The notes beneath the pieces are model-generated. The model had not been told where the DNA came from. It was given only the letters and a program-made list of their open reading frames with translations, and made no database searches. A stretch of 64,000 bases of DNA. Source: Litoditis marina (lineage: Eukaryota; Nematoda; Chromadorea; Rhabditida; Rhabditidae). Below, piece after piece: positions 23,702-37,197 of this stretch. The stretch spans positions 2,318,214-2,382,213 of the forward strand of contig OZ038436.1 in the NCBI GenBank assembly GCA_964036275.1. The letters run 5' to 3'. The position numbers and the translations under genes were made by a program. Within the stretch, counting starts at the first letter, position 1; every line of letters starts with the position of its first letter.

Positions 23702-23811
23702 AGGACGATTATGTGGTCCAATCGCAACGATTCAATCCTTTAAACTACAATACATTTTTCAATTGCAGTTTAAAGAACCGTTGACACGAGATTGGTCCAC
23801 ATAGTCGTCCT
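23702..23811. mobile_element. Hairpin MITE, AGGACGATTATGTGG family, copy 1
   Basis: About 110 bp, almost entirely self-complementary. It starts AGGACGATTATGTGGTCC and ends with its complement; a CTTTAAACT-GCAAT core sits around a short loop. Confidence 0.8.
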
Positions 23812-24524
23812 GCGCTGCCGATTGCGCTGCGTGCGATCAGTTTCAAGGAGCTGCAAAAATACACACAGTAGTTTGATCAATATTTTGAGACGAACTGAAT
23901 GAACAATGAAAACTGAATTTTCTACGAGTTCACGTGAAATTGAAGAGTGTATACCTGCCGGTTGAGCCTTGCAACTGAACTCGAACTTTTTGATTTTCGC
24001 TGATGGAAATAGGGTGGCGTATAACTTCAGCGGCCTATAGAAAATTAATCAGAAACGGTCTATGAACATGTTTGATACAAAATTTTCTTTTCGGAAAGTT
24101 TGAGTGCGGACAAATAGAAGTTTGTTAAGTCAGTTGACAAACTATAGAGTTCGCTCATTCCGAAGCAAGTGTATAGGGTGTATGTTTTTCAATTCCGCTG
24201 TGTTTAGAGTAGCTATTGTTCGGTGGAAATTATAAAATTAGGCGTATAACGTGATCAAACGGCGAATAACTCCGTTATCCAAATTCAGTGGCCGTATTTT
24301 GTAAGCTCCAGTAGCCATGTAAGTTACATGGACAAATTTTTAATGGAAAATTAATCACTTCTGCTACTCTTGGCTCGACAGTTTTTTTGCCCATTTTTGA
24401 AGAACTGAATGGTACCATTGAAAACTAACGAAATACAGAAGGACTATTGAAAACTGGGACAGATATTGCCTATTGAAAAAGTTGTCCAGGTAACTTACAT
24501 GGTTACTCGAGCTTACACAATACA

Positions 24525-24735
24525 AAGAAGATAATCAACTGAACGCGTGTTTTTCGCGTTGTTTTTGAGAAAATGTGGTTATTCAACCGAGTCGTTTTTT
24601 TTGTTTCAGTCGGTTTCACAATAAATGTCATCACTTCTTCATTGACGCATTTCAGTGTTTCGTTGTTATGATATATGAGAGCGGTGTTGCAAACCAAGTT
24701 TCCACTCAAAGTCACAGATTGTATATAATAAGCAC
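24525..24735. repeat. Third copy of the 21.7-21.9 kb segment
   Basis: ACTGAACGCGTGTTTTT, a TTCAACC-AGT run and GACGCATTTCAGTGTTTCG recur in the same order as at 21.71-21.90 kb. The GTGTTTC motif here is at 24655-24662. Confidence 0.7.
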
Positions 24736-25269
24736 TGTGTTTGTAGTCTGATCTTCTGGTCAGAAATATAGAATTCAGATGGAGTCTCGATCAATTTACA
24801 AAAAAATTTTGTGTCAAATTTTATTTATTCCACAAACAACTCACCTCCAAAATGGTACAGAAGTAAATTAGTAGAAACAGCGGGCAAGATAGCATTTTAC
24901 CAAAACTGTTTCACTTTCATTTAGTCACTATGGAAAAAACTTTACGCTAAAATTGAAATTATGAAACTATAGTAACAGTTGCTAGAAGGTTTGAGCTTTG
25001 CAGCTAATGAAGACCGACTAGACTATGAGAAGTTTGAGAAATGTAATAAAAAAACTCTTGAACAAGCGAATAATTACTGACCGGTTGTTCGAAAACACGG
25101 CATTTTTAACTTTGCTTCATAACACATTGCTTCATCTTCTAACTTATTTACCTGTATTTAATGTATTTATCTTATAACACATTGCTTGATTCATAACACA
25201 AGCTGTACACATTCATTTATCTGGTTTGTTTTAGAAAACCAAAGAAGGACCCTATTCGGCAGCACTTCA

Positions 25270-25290
25270 GTGTTTCACTCTCTGTATAAT
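25270..25290 (+). promoter_or_regulatory. GTGTTTC motif, copy 3
   Basis: CACTTCAGTGTTTCA with TGTATAATAG about 8 bases later. Confidence 0.3.
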
Positions 25291-25354
25291 AGGACCAGCA
25301 GTTCAGTCTATGTAGTCAGAGCGAGCCTCGTTTACCGAACTTTGAACTTGAAGC

Positions 25355-25464
25355 AGGACGATTATGTGGACCAATCCCGTGTCAACGGTCCTTTAAACTG
25401 CAATTAAAAAATGTATTGCAGTTTAAAGAACCGAAGCGTTAGGATTGGACCACATAATCTTATT
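25355..25464. mobile_element. Hairpin MITE, AGGACGATTATGTGG family, copy 2
   Basis: Same palindromic plan as the copy at 23702, with the right end decayed. Confidence 0.75.
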
Positions 25465-25829
25465 TTTTTAACCGCCATCGCTTTTGAAGTTATAGAAGGG
25501 GAATTTTGTACGAGTCAGACACTTATTCTCTTTTCGCTTCTCAGATTTCAAGCGCATAAACTTTCCAGTTTGAAGAATAAACGATGACTGACAACTAGTT
25601 TGATAGAATATCGACAGTTCTCAAATGTGAGGTTTCATACATTCATTTATTCATAATACACGTTTATAGTGCGATTCTCTACAACAATTGAGTTCGACTA
25701 GTATTAACCGCTAATAAGTGTCGCAAGGTCTACATAAGGCGAGTAGCAACATGACCGGGACAGTGGATCGTCATGAATTCCTACAGTAAATATATCTAAA
25801 AAGTTTATATATATATTACAAACATTATC

Positions 25830-25866
25830 CCTTGCAACAAATAGAATAGAATAGAATAGAATAATT
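25830..25866 (-). mobile_element. LINE-type microsatellite tail
   Basis: On the minus strand GATAAATTATTCTATTCTA-type repeats, similar to the tails at 5644 and 23265 but with a mutated signal. Confidence 0.35.
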
Positions 25867-26318
25867 TATCGAAATTGTAAATGAGTTCAAAAGTGTGAAT
25901 ACAAAATAAATGCAAAATGATTCGAAAGTCCCGTGCGAAACGGTTGTTGCGAAAGAATGCAAAACTCTTGAATCCCTCCAACATTGATATTGTAACGTTG
26001 GATTTGCATATGAATTTGCAAGTTGACCTGACACACTAATCAAAGGGTAATGGAATTTAAAGTAGCTCTGAAATGTTAACATTTTTGAGGTGTTTGCCAA
26101 AAAGTTTTGCTGAAGGCAAATGGGTTCATCTAATATTTACCGCACTTCAGTCTTGCAGGGTTCTACAAAAGAGGGGCAGCAACTCAACAGATTCGGTGAG
26201 CCATAATAAGTAAGAAAATCTGAAATAACAACAGTTCTCTATTACTTTCTTTCTAAATAAACGGTGCACGTTCATTCTTGCAAACTTGCAATTGCAACGA
26301 CTGACATCAGCCAGTTTG

Positions 26319-26350
26319 AACGCATTTCAGCGTTTCAGGTTATGTATAAG
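26319..26350 (+). promoter_or_regulatory. GTGTTTC-like motif, copy 4
   Basis: GAACGCATTTCAGCGTTTCA followed by TTATGTATAAGAG. The core differs by one base from the other copies, but the flanks agree. Confidence 0.3.
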
Positions 26351-27036
26351 AGATGCCACAGCCCGACTAAAGCAGTAAACCATTCCTTTTCACACTTGAA
26401 ATCAATAATTCAGAATGAGCTAGTGTTGTGAAAACTCTCGTTCTACACTCGTTTATTTTTGTTTCATTCTTTTCATTTCTTGAATGGTTTGGAATGCACA
26501 GCGCTCAAAAGTAGAAATACAGAGAAAACAAGTGAACTATGCTCATAAAAAGGTTCTTATGAACTGTAGTTGATGTTCTATCAATTGTTATTTCACAAAG
26601 CCGGGTGGAATCGTTTTTCTCCAAGAAGTCTTATTTTTTGAGAATGATTGGTGGATGTTCCGAATGCTTATATGCAGGATTGATAAATTGTGTTCGACAT
26701 TTTGACCCAAAACTCTTCTACCTTGGAGCGGATTACAAACTACAAAATCGTAGCAACCATTTCAAACTGGAACACGGTAGGAAAATTGCTACCGTGATAA
26801 TTCTGTGTTACACGGGATGATCCAACATGTTTTGTGTCACTGTACGCTTGACTCTGACTGCAAATGGGGCCTTCTAGCTGTGTCGCTCATCCTTGTGTAT
26901 TATACTCCGAGGGATCAGAAAACATACTGTGAATGGCGGAAAAACGATTATTGCACCAACCATATGTAAAAAGTATGAAAGTATAATAAAAAATGTAAAA
27001 GTAGGTGTATAAAAGTGACCCTACATTCGATTTCAG

Positions 27037-27743
27037 TCAACTCAGTCCTACGTCATTTATGCTGCAGGTCAGACAGTGCAGCAAACAGCTGAAAATTCGG
27101 GCGCAGACGGATCGGGGTAGGTTAATTCGAACTTTTACGAAATTAGGATTCTCAATGAAAAGTTCGCACAGATCGCTTGTTCTTGTTAGTATTATTCGTA
27201 CATTCATCTAGTGTTGTTGTCTTTCTTTCATATACTCAGTGTTTTCAGAAGTATAGGTTCTTGCTTGTAGGTAATATCTGTGCTTTCAGCGTCCCTTCAA
27301 AAACGGTTCAGCTTCCCAATCTACAAGAAATGTTTCCGAATGGGTTAGTTTTTCTATATTTGTTATCTCGTCAAGAAGAAAAGACAATCGTCTCTTGCGA
27401 AGCCGTTCTCTTCAAGTAGAAACTAGGAAACATTGAAGTCTCGCAAACCAAAAGGATGGTCGGTTTCCACAAAATGCGAAAATTGTAATCGAATGGCTGA
27501 TTGAAGGATACTGTGTCAAGGGCATCAGACGTAACAGAATCTGTCAACTTTTCGAAAAAGCTTTTTTGAAGTTTGAACATTGTTGAGTGTTCACAGAATG
27601 GAGAAAAACAATTTCTACAAAAGTTTTCTATTTTTAATTTTTGTATTTGCTTTTCTAGAATTCAAGTGGCTGCTGATCACAAGGGGCCGTTGGCTTTTGT
27701 GATTGTCGTCATGCCCCAAGAAAATGAAGAAACTCCCACCTGA
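27037..27743 (+). pseudogene. Second copy of the 86-residue gene, damaged
   Basis: Exons 27037-27116, 27290-27343 and 27659-27743 correspond one to one with those at 20002-21170, with the same splice phases. Exon 3 is nearly identical over 60 bp. A one-base insertion in exon 3 brings an early TGA, removing about the last 14 residues, and the ATG of the first copy is absent. A short exon upstream could still supply a start; none was found. Confidence 0.65.
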
Positions 27744-28890
27744 GACCTCCATGTTAGAGAAGAAATTGTAGTTTGTAGTCTGGAGAAGACACTAGTTGGT
27801 TTGCACTCAGTGCCCACTCTTCACTTATCGTTGCAGTTATACGTGTTTTCTAAGGTTATTTATGAAAACAGTTATATGTTTGTTTTGCAAAATTAGGGCA
27901 CTACATGACGATGGTGAATAATAATAACAATGTGAATGTCACGGGTAGATATCATTTAGTTTTCGTCGTTTTTGCCCTGAATACTATGTTGTTGTTGTTT
28001 CGAGGTTGTTTGTAGGCTTGCTTTTATTTTAATAAATATTTCATTTCATTTGTCTGGATCTACTTTTCTATACAGTTTACCGCAAAGCTCGTGTTATTGT
28101 GAAAACAAATTATGTGAGATCGGATAATTGAGCTCAGGCGATGTCGATAATACTATATTTCGCATACTGATTACATATTTGGTGGTTTAGCGAAATCGAG
28201 ACTATATTTGGTTCCCGACCGGTGTTTCGCTAAGTAAATTTTGTTGTGATTTTGTTATTCACGGAGTTTTCTTGAAATCTGTATGTTCATCTGAATGCTC
28301 GTTTTTCACGGAATGTTCGCGAAGTTTATGAGAGAAATTCGATACTCTACCAAGTTCGTTTTTTGTTTTAGTCCGTTTCACAGCGAATAACATCGGTTAT
28401 TTTTTGACGCGTTTCAGTGTTTCGTTGTTTTGTTATATGTGGGTGGTATCGCGAACGGAGTTTCTTCATCGGTAATCCATAAAGGTATATAATGAGCATA
28501 TTAATAATGAAAATAATATGTAAACTATGTTGGAAAGGATAACTAAATAGAGAACTCTCCGGGGTGGTCTCAATGAAAACTATTCAACTACCGACATGAC
28601 TAGAAACATTGAAGTTGAACTATTCAAAACAGCGCAAGTAATGAAACAAAAAACTTGTTAAGTTATGTTGAAGCAAAGAACACTTGTTGTGGAAACACAA
28701 TTAAACTGATATACATACATTTTCGCAATATTGAGGTCTACAACTGATACTGAACATCGATTTTGTGTAGTTGATCAGCTTTTAGACAGGTAACTAAGAT
28801 ATAGTTGACAATAGAATCCTTGAAGTTATTTCTGTGAGAATATACCCGGGACCCTCTTATTTAAAACTGAAATTGAACCTTTTGTAACTG
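27037..28890. repeat. Segmental duplication unit B, first part
   Basis: Direct counterpart of unit A (20010-22600), lacking the GGTTACC foldback element found at 22140. A GTGTTTC motif lies at 28417-28424. Confidence 0.8.
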
Positions 28891-31462
28891 TTTGTTTTAA
28901 CTGTATGAACAAAAATGAACCGTGTTTCAATATTTCAAGAAAACATTATGAACGACTGAACTGATAAACAAAACCAAAGACAAATCAAGGAAAACGCTTT
29001 GCGCGATTAGTTTCCAAAGGAACTGAAAACAACTGCGGCTAAAAAACACAAAATAACTTGGTCAGTATTTTGAGTCAAACTGAATGGACAATGAAAACTG
29101 TATTTCATAACTTCACGTGAAAGTGAAAGAGAGTATACCTGCCTGGCCACCGTTGCAGTTTAACTCAAACTTTTTGATTTTCGCTGATGGTAATTAGGGT
29201 AACGTATAACTTCACCAGCCTAAGAAAAATTAATCAAAAACGGTCTACGAACAAGTTTTATTCAAATGTTTGTCTCTAGTCACGAATCACAGGTTTTAAA
29301 TGTTACGAACTATAGAGCTCGCTTTTTCCAAAACAAGAGCTCGCTTTTTCCAAACAAGCCTAAATGGTGTATGTTTTCCGATCCCGCCGTATTTTTAGTT
29401 TGGAAGTGGTGTTCTTCGGTGGAAGGGATAAAGTTAAGCACAAAACGAGATCAAACTGCGAATAAAATCTAACCATTCCGTATTACAGTAACCCAACTCC
29501 TATTGGCTTCTGTTTTGCTCCGTAATAATGTGGTTTTCTAAACTCGCTATACGTGAGGTATGAACTTTCTTCTCGAGCAGAATAAATGACTTTTTTCATT
29601 TTCCAAAAATTACCTACTTTGCGTATTATAACGGTCCCTATAAACGTCATATTTCCAATCGATGGCAACTTACAAGAAATATCTGAACACTTCGTAAATA
29701 GGGTGCACTCTCTCCAAAGAAATCTGTGTATGTAACCCAAATTCTGCTGTGTTTGTAATCTGATCACATTGCTTTCTGGTCAGAAATCGTGAATTACGAC
29801 GGGAAATCGATCAAACTACAACAAAGACTTGATCAATGCTATTATTGTCAAGGAGACATGGAGTTCACAGAGACCAACTAACCTCCAAAATAGAACAGAG
29901 AGAAAGAAATAGAAACAGCGGGCAAAGTATTATTTAACCAATACTGTTTCACTTTTATTTAGTCACTATGGAAAACAGTTTTCAAAAAATGTAATCAACT
30001 CCTGAACATTCTAGAACAACTAGGAACGGAGTTTGATCTATCTGTGGATAATAATGACCTACCAAAAAGGAAACGAAATTCTCCGAGAAAGAATAAATTT
30101 TATATTTCTTCAAAATGTACTCCGGAGTGAGTGAGTGAAATGTAATGTATAAAAAGTAAGTGAAATGTAATGTATGACCTTGACAGCGGAAAATTGTCAT
30201 ACATCTAGTTTCATTATAATATCGCAAACGGTGCGCATTCGAACATATCAAAAAACTGCAGCGCGATTGGCCTTCCCGAATCCGCTAATCGCAAGTAATG
30301 CTTTCTTAAAAGGACGGAGCTTACAGTATCTAAGTCGATGAGATAGACACGTTACATTTTGTCTGGAAATTAGACGGTATCGCTTCTTCAATGACTGTAA
30401 AATGTACTTATCCAAGTGCCCTGCAATATTCAGTTGAGTTAAATATGGTCGAAAGAAGATTTAACCTTATCAAATGGTGCTTGCGCACGAACGTGATGTG
30501 ACATAAATGATTTCTATTTAACCAAGTTTATTCTTTTTTACCATACCTCTACACTATATAAAACCGGGCGATCCGAAAAGGTTAAAAGTACTAATGTTTC
30601 TCTGTTCTGCAGCAAAATGTGAATGAAGAGCATACTTTAAAATATGGTCATATTAACGATAATAACCTCCAACGATAATAACCTCCATTCTTGCTCTCAA
30701 TTTTGAAGTACTTCAATGTACACTATTAATTTAACTATCAGCTGTTACCAATTGTTAAATGAATGAATTTCCTAATCCAAATCCCAGGTCTACATTTTTC
30801 TGGACTGTTTCTTACTCTGTGAGTAGCATGAGTTGGTGTAACTACCGGTCATATTGTTGCAGAGAATATAACCTGACGGTGAAACATTCGACCGTTACCG
30901 AGCGACGCCTCTCACAAGAAAAACTTATTTATTGCTAATTTTGGTAGCCTAATGAGTTTTACACGTTTCAGTGGGGAAAGACAATATCAAATGAATGTTC
31001 AATACGCACTTTTATTTATATTGCAAATCTGTGGAAAAAAAAACAGAGATCACATTGAGTATTTTGTGGAGATTCAGAATCGAGTATCACAGGATGGGTG
31101 AGATGAACTAATCACATATACGTGTACTTATAGAAAGTTATGTAATTGAAAACTTCTAGAACCCAAACGATATAGTACGTTGAAAATTAACTGTCACGTG
31201 AACAATACAAACAACTAACTAGAAAAATTCCATCGTTGAGGCTTTAGTGTCATATTAACTATTTTATTGAATGATTACAATGTAATGTAAACATTGAAAG
31301 GAAATCTGCGACAATACGCTCTACTCCTTTTTTTCAATTTCGAAGTACTTCAATGTACAGTATTTCTGAACTAACAGCTGTTATCAATTGATGAATAAAT
31401 CAATTGCTTATTCTGTGTGAATTTAACCTATAAGATTATGATACAAAAAACACAGAAAAAAG
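28891..31462. other. Intergenic: end of unit B, then AT-rich sequence
   Basis: Similarity to unit A continues at about 29.10-29.98 kb. AACGATAATAACCTCC is tandemly doubled at 30653-30688. A block with GAAGTACTTCAATGTACA and CAGCTGTTA-CAATTG occurs at 30704 and again at about 31340. A phrase AAGTGAAATGTAATGTA is doubled near 30150. No gene is supported. Confidence 0.5.
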
Positions 31463-34400
31463 TTATCCGAGACTGAAACTTTGCGATCCCATGTTGAGTT
31501 TCGGCCCGTGAGCTTCGGTGTCTAAACTGAACGAATTTCGTCCCAATGAACTCTGATCGATTGATGTCTCAGAACATAGGGAGGTGCGAGAGTACCTGGA
31601 AAATGACTAGATCGGTTCAGTGTTTCACCTCATTTCGGATCTCACACCGAAAAATTCCATTTTCAAACAACACATACAAGGAGTGGAGTATCTAGAAAAC
31701 AAATAAATTGGCTGAATTAGAGAGTTTAAGGTACATTACAACCACATTTCCGATCTCTGACTTTTCTTTCGCTTAGAATTTTCGAGAAACGCTCAAAGTA
31801 GTGGAATTAGACTGTTGCAGAGCACTGAAGGACGATCAAATTCACAATTATGTAGTTTGAGAGAGCTTCACGTTTAAAACGTTCATATTTCGTAAACTCC
31901 CCCTTTCTCACTTTCACGTACCTGTGAATTGATTCAATCGACGTGTTATGTTCATTGAAATCGTAGATGAGCGAAAGACAGGGAGTGTGTGGTCTTTTTA
32001 TGGACAACGGCCCGTCGTCTGTTACCACTATTTCCGGAATCTCGGATATAGTCGAACTGAAACACACAGGTGCGTTAGAAGTGAACGTTTTGGAGTTATC
32101 AATTGCTTGACTGCGGCTATATGTTGTAATGGATCCGAAAACTGTCATATATAGCACTTGAGATACATTCCAATGCACGAATATATCGCGCCAAAGAACT
32201 TACGTTATAATGAGTCATTTTCTTTGTGCATAATTCTCAGGCCCATTAGTCGAAACATTACAGGTTACCTAGTAAATAGTTACCTTCAGAAAAACAAGAA
32301 AATCAAATTTCTCAACCGTATCTCGTAGTTGAATGCGTTCTAAACACGCAACAGAGATTTGTATCCGCCAATGATTGATCTAAATCTCTATTCAATTGAT
32401 TTCGTATTGTCTAATATCTACGCGAGTGAACTCTGCAATATAGTTACAAAAAAAGTTTTGGCCCTACCTAGTTTGTTTCCTCGGTTGAATTAGTTGTGGA
32501 CTGCTCTTCCACCCCTTTGAGGAACCTTCATTCCCGTGTGTTTTAGTCAACCACGCGGTTACCTGAATGGATCTTGTGAAGCATGGACTTCATTTAGTAG
32601 TGCCTCGGGTCAGAATCTGCTTTTTGGGTTCAATTTTTAAGTATCGCGAGTTACATGGATCATGTCACATTTGTCAGTGTATAAACTGCACTGTCTGATC
32701 GCTGAAAAGCGATTACTATGCGAAAAAAACAAAATAAAATTTTTGCACGTTTTACTTTTTATTTCATGACTCGAAACAACGAAGATTAATATTCATCATC
32801 GAGAACGGGGTGTTCCATCAACTTAACTCAACTGAATGTTGCGTGACATATTAATATGTGGCTCTTCTATCTATGGGAGACGAACGATGACCTAACTTAC
32901 CAAATGCATGGAGCGCGAGTTATTTCAACATGGATTTTGAGTATGTTTTTGATGATTGATTCACCAATAAAGTTCACAAACAATGTGGTCAACTCTAAAG
33001 TGAAATCGACAAATATAATTTACGGTTTTTCGAGGAATTAGAAAAAATAAACTGTTCGCCATCGACTGCGCAGTGTTTTTAAACCAACTGAATGTTGCGC
33101 CACATATTGATTTGTGATTCCTAGTAATACAGCTCGATTTACCAAAACCGAATTTTGTTTACAGTTTACACCTTTTTTCTGCTTCATTTCAAGACATTGA
33201 GATTTTTCTCGGAAAAACCGCCTGCCAAATAAGATATCAGTAATAGGTAGAATAGCTGTAAACTAAAAAACTATCTACAGCATACTAGAGCGTCAGCTAT
33301 CATTTAATTCATTGTGCACGTTCCACTATATGTGGCGTGTTACATGTTTCACGTGACTACGTACTTTACTAGTAATCTACCTTGTGTTTGGCCTTCATGA
33401 GTCGCCTTCTCTGTCTTTCTTGAATGTCCAATTCTTCACGGAACCTCATTGCATCCAAAAGAGCCTCCATCTTCGGAAAAAAGACATGTTTAGAGGAAGA
33501 TTGGTCAAGACAGGCTTGATATTAATAGTGTTTGCTTTACATATTATATTATAAAACTGTAATACTATGCTGTTAGATTGCGTTGCAGTGTCTCAAAGCC
33601 GTTGTAAACAATCAAGGACACATTCCGTGAGTACTTATCCGTGAGTATTGCAGCACTTTTTTCAACGATTTGACCTACTCTTCGTTTCCTTCAGTCTTTT
33701 GAGGGCGTTCAAAAAACATTGTTGCTTTTCAAAGTTTTACGTTTTTAGCAGCGTAAGAGAAAGGAAAACTGCATATTACAGCTATCGCAGCATATAACAC
33801 ATGCGGAAAACACTGGTATGATGTAAAGGATGATAAAGGTCTTCAATAAACAAATTGACCAGCTTGAAACTTGCGAATATAATATTAAAATTCTAATGTT
33901 CGATATATTACTGTCGTCATTTACTAAACATCTTTATTTCATTTGACCCTGATGGTATATTATCATCAATAATAACGTTTATACCATCATACTTCATACA
34001 AAATCATACCTCTACTCCAGAGTTTCTTTGAATAATATAATAATGACAATAATAATAATAATCATTCATATAGTATTATCATACCAACTATACCTCTATT
34101 CCGGAGTTACTTCTTCGTATCGATCGAACCATCAACAGAATAATAACCAGCGAGAACATCATCAGAATCGAAATGGTGTACATAATTTGACCGAATTCGG
34201 GGTCTTCCATGGTCCAAGACTGAACCTTTTTCGGCGGCGCCGGAGCGTATCTGAAACTGTTTCCACGTATGCTGGGGTATTCCGGACACCATCACATCCT
34301 GCGTCTCTCACTTTACACACTTATTCGCACGCCTTGTATCTCGAGAATATGTTTGAAGAGACGCAGTTTGAAACTTGAAGCGGCATTCCTACTTTTACGT

Positions 34401-34800
34401 CGAAGTTAAAATTGAAGAAAATTTGCGTTTCGATGTACTTGAGTGCGGGCTGAGGTCAAATAAACTCAATGTGGAATTTTTGGAAGAAAATTTGCCGAAA
34501 GGTTTATGTTTTTTTATCGGTTTTGTCTAATACTTGACTCAATGTTTGCTTCATCTATGGACGCAATATGGACTTTTTTTACTACTTCCAATCGTGGAAA
34601 ACAACAAAAGTTCACCACGAATCAACCGTACGCATTTATGTTGGCTCGAACGTTTCACAACTAAAACGAACGATTTTGAGATGAAGACTTTTTTCTGTTT
34701 CTCGAGATTTCAAACGCGATTTTGTGACCACTTACCCCGCATTGCAATGTTTCTGCAGTTCAATTATACATTGGCAGGGATCGTCATGTGTGAACTTCAT
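31463..34800 (-). CDS. Single-pass membrane protein, 6 exons, KCNE-like?
   Basis: Minus-strand exons 34800-34736, 34250-34094, 33470-33381, 32562-32468, 32056-31922 and 31595-31463 join in phase to 225 codons including TAA (224 residues). The start ATG follows a TTTAATTTCAG that could be a trans-splice acceptor. The short N-terminus has three cysteines; residues about 44-63 form one hydrophobic span (IMYTISILMMFSLVIILLMV) followed at once by basic RSIRRSN; the cytoplasmic tail has a charged EELDIQERQRRRLMKAKHK helix-like stretch and a serine-rich end. No signal peptide is seen, so N-out/C-in is inferred from the positive-inside rule. Short N-terminus, one span and an RS-R motif resemble KCNE/MPS potassium-channel beta subunits, but the match is by shape more than by sequence. 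The exon 3 acceptor (CCGAAG) is weak. Confidence 0.65.
32800..33120. repeat. Partial duplication inside intron 3
   Basis: ACTGAATGTTGCG followed by CACATATT recurs at about 32830 and 33090, with similar flanks, within intron 3 of the membrane-protein gene. Confidence 0.5.
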
Positions 34801-34896
34801 TTGATACGAAAACAAATCAAATTGAGCAGAACATACCTGAAATTAAAAACTTCTGTAATCGATGTGAATGCATGTGTGATTTTAGTTCATTGAAGA

Positions 34897-35006
34897 AGGA
34901 CGATTGTGTGATCAAATTCCAACGCTTCAGTCCTTTAAACTGCAATACATGTTTCAATTGCAGTTTAAAGGATCGTTGACACGGGATTGGTCCACATAAT
35001 CGTCCT
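34897..35006. mobile_element. Hairpin MITE, AGGACGATTATGTGG family, copy 3
   Basis: About 110 bp, self-complementary; the ends match the copy at 23702. Confidence 0.75.
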
Positions 35007-36422
35007 GCTTTAACAACAAATGAGACAAAAAAGATGGAGGGGGGAGAGTTTAGTCTAAATTCAAGATAAAATAGTAATTTCACTCATGAGAGAATGATAA
35101 TAGGCAAATTAGAGAAATACTGGAATAAGAAAAAAAGAAAAAACATAATCAATCTCGTGCTATAAATATTAAATGCTACTGAACCCAGGCATAGGAAAAA
35201 CACAAAATGAAGAGGTTAATTGAAACTGTGTGAGAGACAATAAACTGAAAACACTTCTAGAATGAATATGAAAATATCATGGGAATGTGCTCTTCTGTCC
35301 CGCCTTAAAGACGAATTTCATTTTGTGAAAATGAGAAAATGTAGAAAAAAGCTGTGTACGTTTGGCAGCGCCAACCAGGGATTTTTAGACGGAGTATGCG
35401 ATATTTCTTACTGGTAGTACACATGAGTGTTTCATTGCATCATCAAATCTCAGTCGTTCAAATTCCGAGTGGTAGATAAGCATCAGCGGTAATAGAATAA
35501 AATCGGAAAGTCGACAAAAAAGATATATTTCCAAGACACGCAAAACACAATAAGTCTAACATCGTCCATTCCAAAAGCTAATCCGCCCAGGCTTATAAAC
35601 CGCGAGTGATACACTTGAATGGGGGAGAGTAAGTCATCAAACGTAAATTCGTATTTCGAGAACAGTTCAGGACGAGTACAATGCAACAAGGTAACTAGGA
35701 ATATAAACAGTTCATGTTTATATCATTCAAATTAAAAAGGATAAATAGGTCTGATAATGAATGAGGGCTACAACTTCCGTTACAACTTCTCATAATCGTG
35801 GGAATGTTTCATTCGTGGAACAAGTATAAACACACATGGGTCTACTGCTTTACATAATTAGTACATTGGAGAATAAGCTTTCAGAGTTCTATGTAGTATT
35901 TTAGGTAGGCTGATAAGTATTCGGGATTAAATTCAAATGGAGTAAAAAAAAATCAAAAAGGAGAGAAAACTTAAACCACAATGAGTTAAATTCTGAATGT
36001 CGTTTGAAAAATGAGTATTTTTCCTTGAGAAAATGTGTAAAAAAGAAGGAACTAGAAAAATGCCTGGCCCAAGCAATAACACATTAATATACTATAATTA
36101 AATATTTATTACTAATGCGAAGGTGTGTGTTTTCGGAACTGAACAACATGTTGTTAAACTATTTCTGTTACAATTCGGAAAAGGTAGTTTTATTGACTGA
36201 AAGAGGCGGTTACAAAAAAGCAATCAAAAAGCGCATAAGATGCATAGGATCTGATGATTTGACACAAAAAAAAGTTTCTTTTTTCTACAAAAAAAGTGCA
36301 GAAGAATTCATCATGATAGTATGTTACAAAACAAATCCGAATCTACCCACCACAAGGTGTGTGCAATACTAAGAATAACAAGTAAGTTGCAGCCCTATCT
36401 CGACCTATATCGATGCAAGCCA

Positions 36423-36460
36423 AACGGAGTGTATCTCAGTGTTTCGTAGGCAGTATGTAG
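36423..36460 (+). promoter_or_regulatory. GTGTTTC motif, copy 6
   Basis: ACGGAGTGTATCTCAGTGTT followed by TCG and, 8 bases on, TATGTAG. Confidence 0.3.
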
Positions 36461-37159
36461 TATTTGGCTCAGGGAGTGACAATAATCCGGTGAAGTGGCT
36501 TAGATTAATGGATTAATAAACATGTTGGATAATTGCTGTTTAGAAGAAAAGATTATTTTTTTCAAAATTATGATTGTCAGGTGTTTCGAAACGAGATTTT
36601 CGTTTTCAGAGAGAACAGAAAAATTTCTTTGTGTATTTCAAACATTTATTCAACTTTCATCTCGATGGAGGCAAAACTTTTCTAATTTTAAGGTAAATCC
36701 AATGCGATCAAACGACAATCACTTTTTTCACACAGCGAACAAAATAAATCTGTGAGATAACATGATAGCCCAAGCCTCGTAACGAAGCGAGAAAAACAAT
36801 GAACTTTCGAATGTGGAAAAAGTATTTTCAAAAAAATCAATGTTCGAAAAATATGAAAAGACGTTGCGTTTGATAGCTTTTAAGGTGTAACAAGTGCGGT
36901 TGATTAGTGAGATCTCATACAAACTAAATCCAGAAATAGTGATGGACGCAAATAAAAAGTTTCAATATTTTTGTTGGAATCTAGATTTCTCTATAAATTT
37001 GAAACACCCTAAAAGTTTTTGAATGAATTCCGGTTGAAAAACGTACTCACCTTGATGGATTCTGTTCACTAACTCTATATCTTTAAACGAATAAAAGTGT
37101 GTGAAGCAGGAGCTTGATTAAAAAAGAGGGTTGGTACAGTTCGGGTGGAAAAAAAGTGA

Positions 37160-37197
37160 AACGGAGTGCATCTCAGTGTTTCACTGATAGTATGTAT
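37160..37197 (+). promoter_or_regulatory. GTGTTTC motif, copy 7
   Basis: ACGGAGTGCATCTCAGTGTT followed by TCA and, about 8 bases on, TATGTATT. The upstream flank is shared with the copy at 36423. Confidence 0.3.

Noticed and set aside
29483..29767. 94-codon frame on the minus strand
   Set aside because: It has no domain, is absent from duplication unit A and has inconsistent splice sites.
32905..32995. Open stretch between TTTAG and GTAAGT on the minus strand, tested as exon 4 of the membrane-protein gene
   Set aside because: Its entry phase does not match exon 3. The segment 32562-32468 fits both neighbours.
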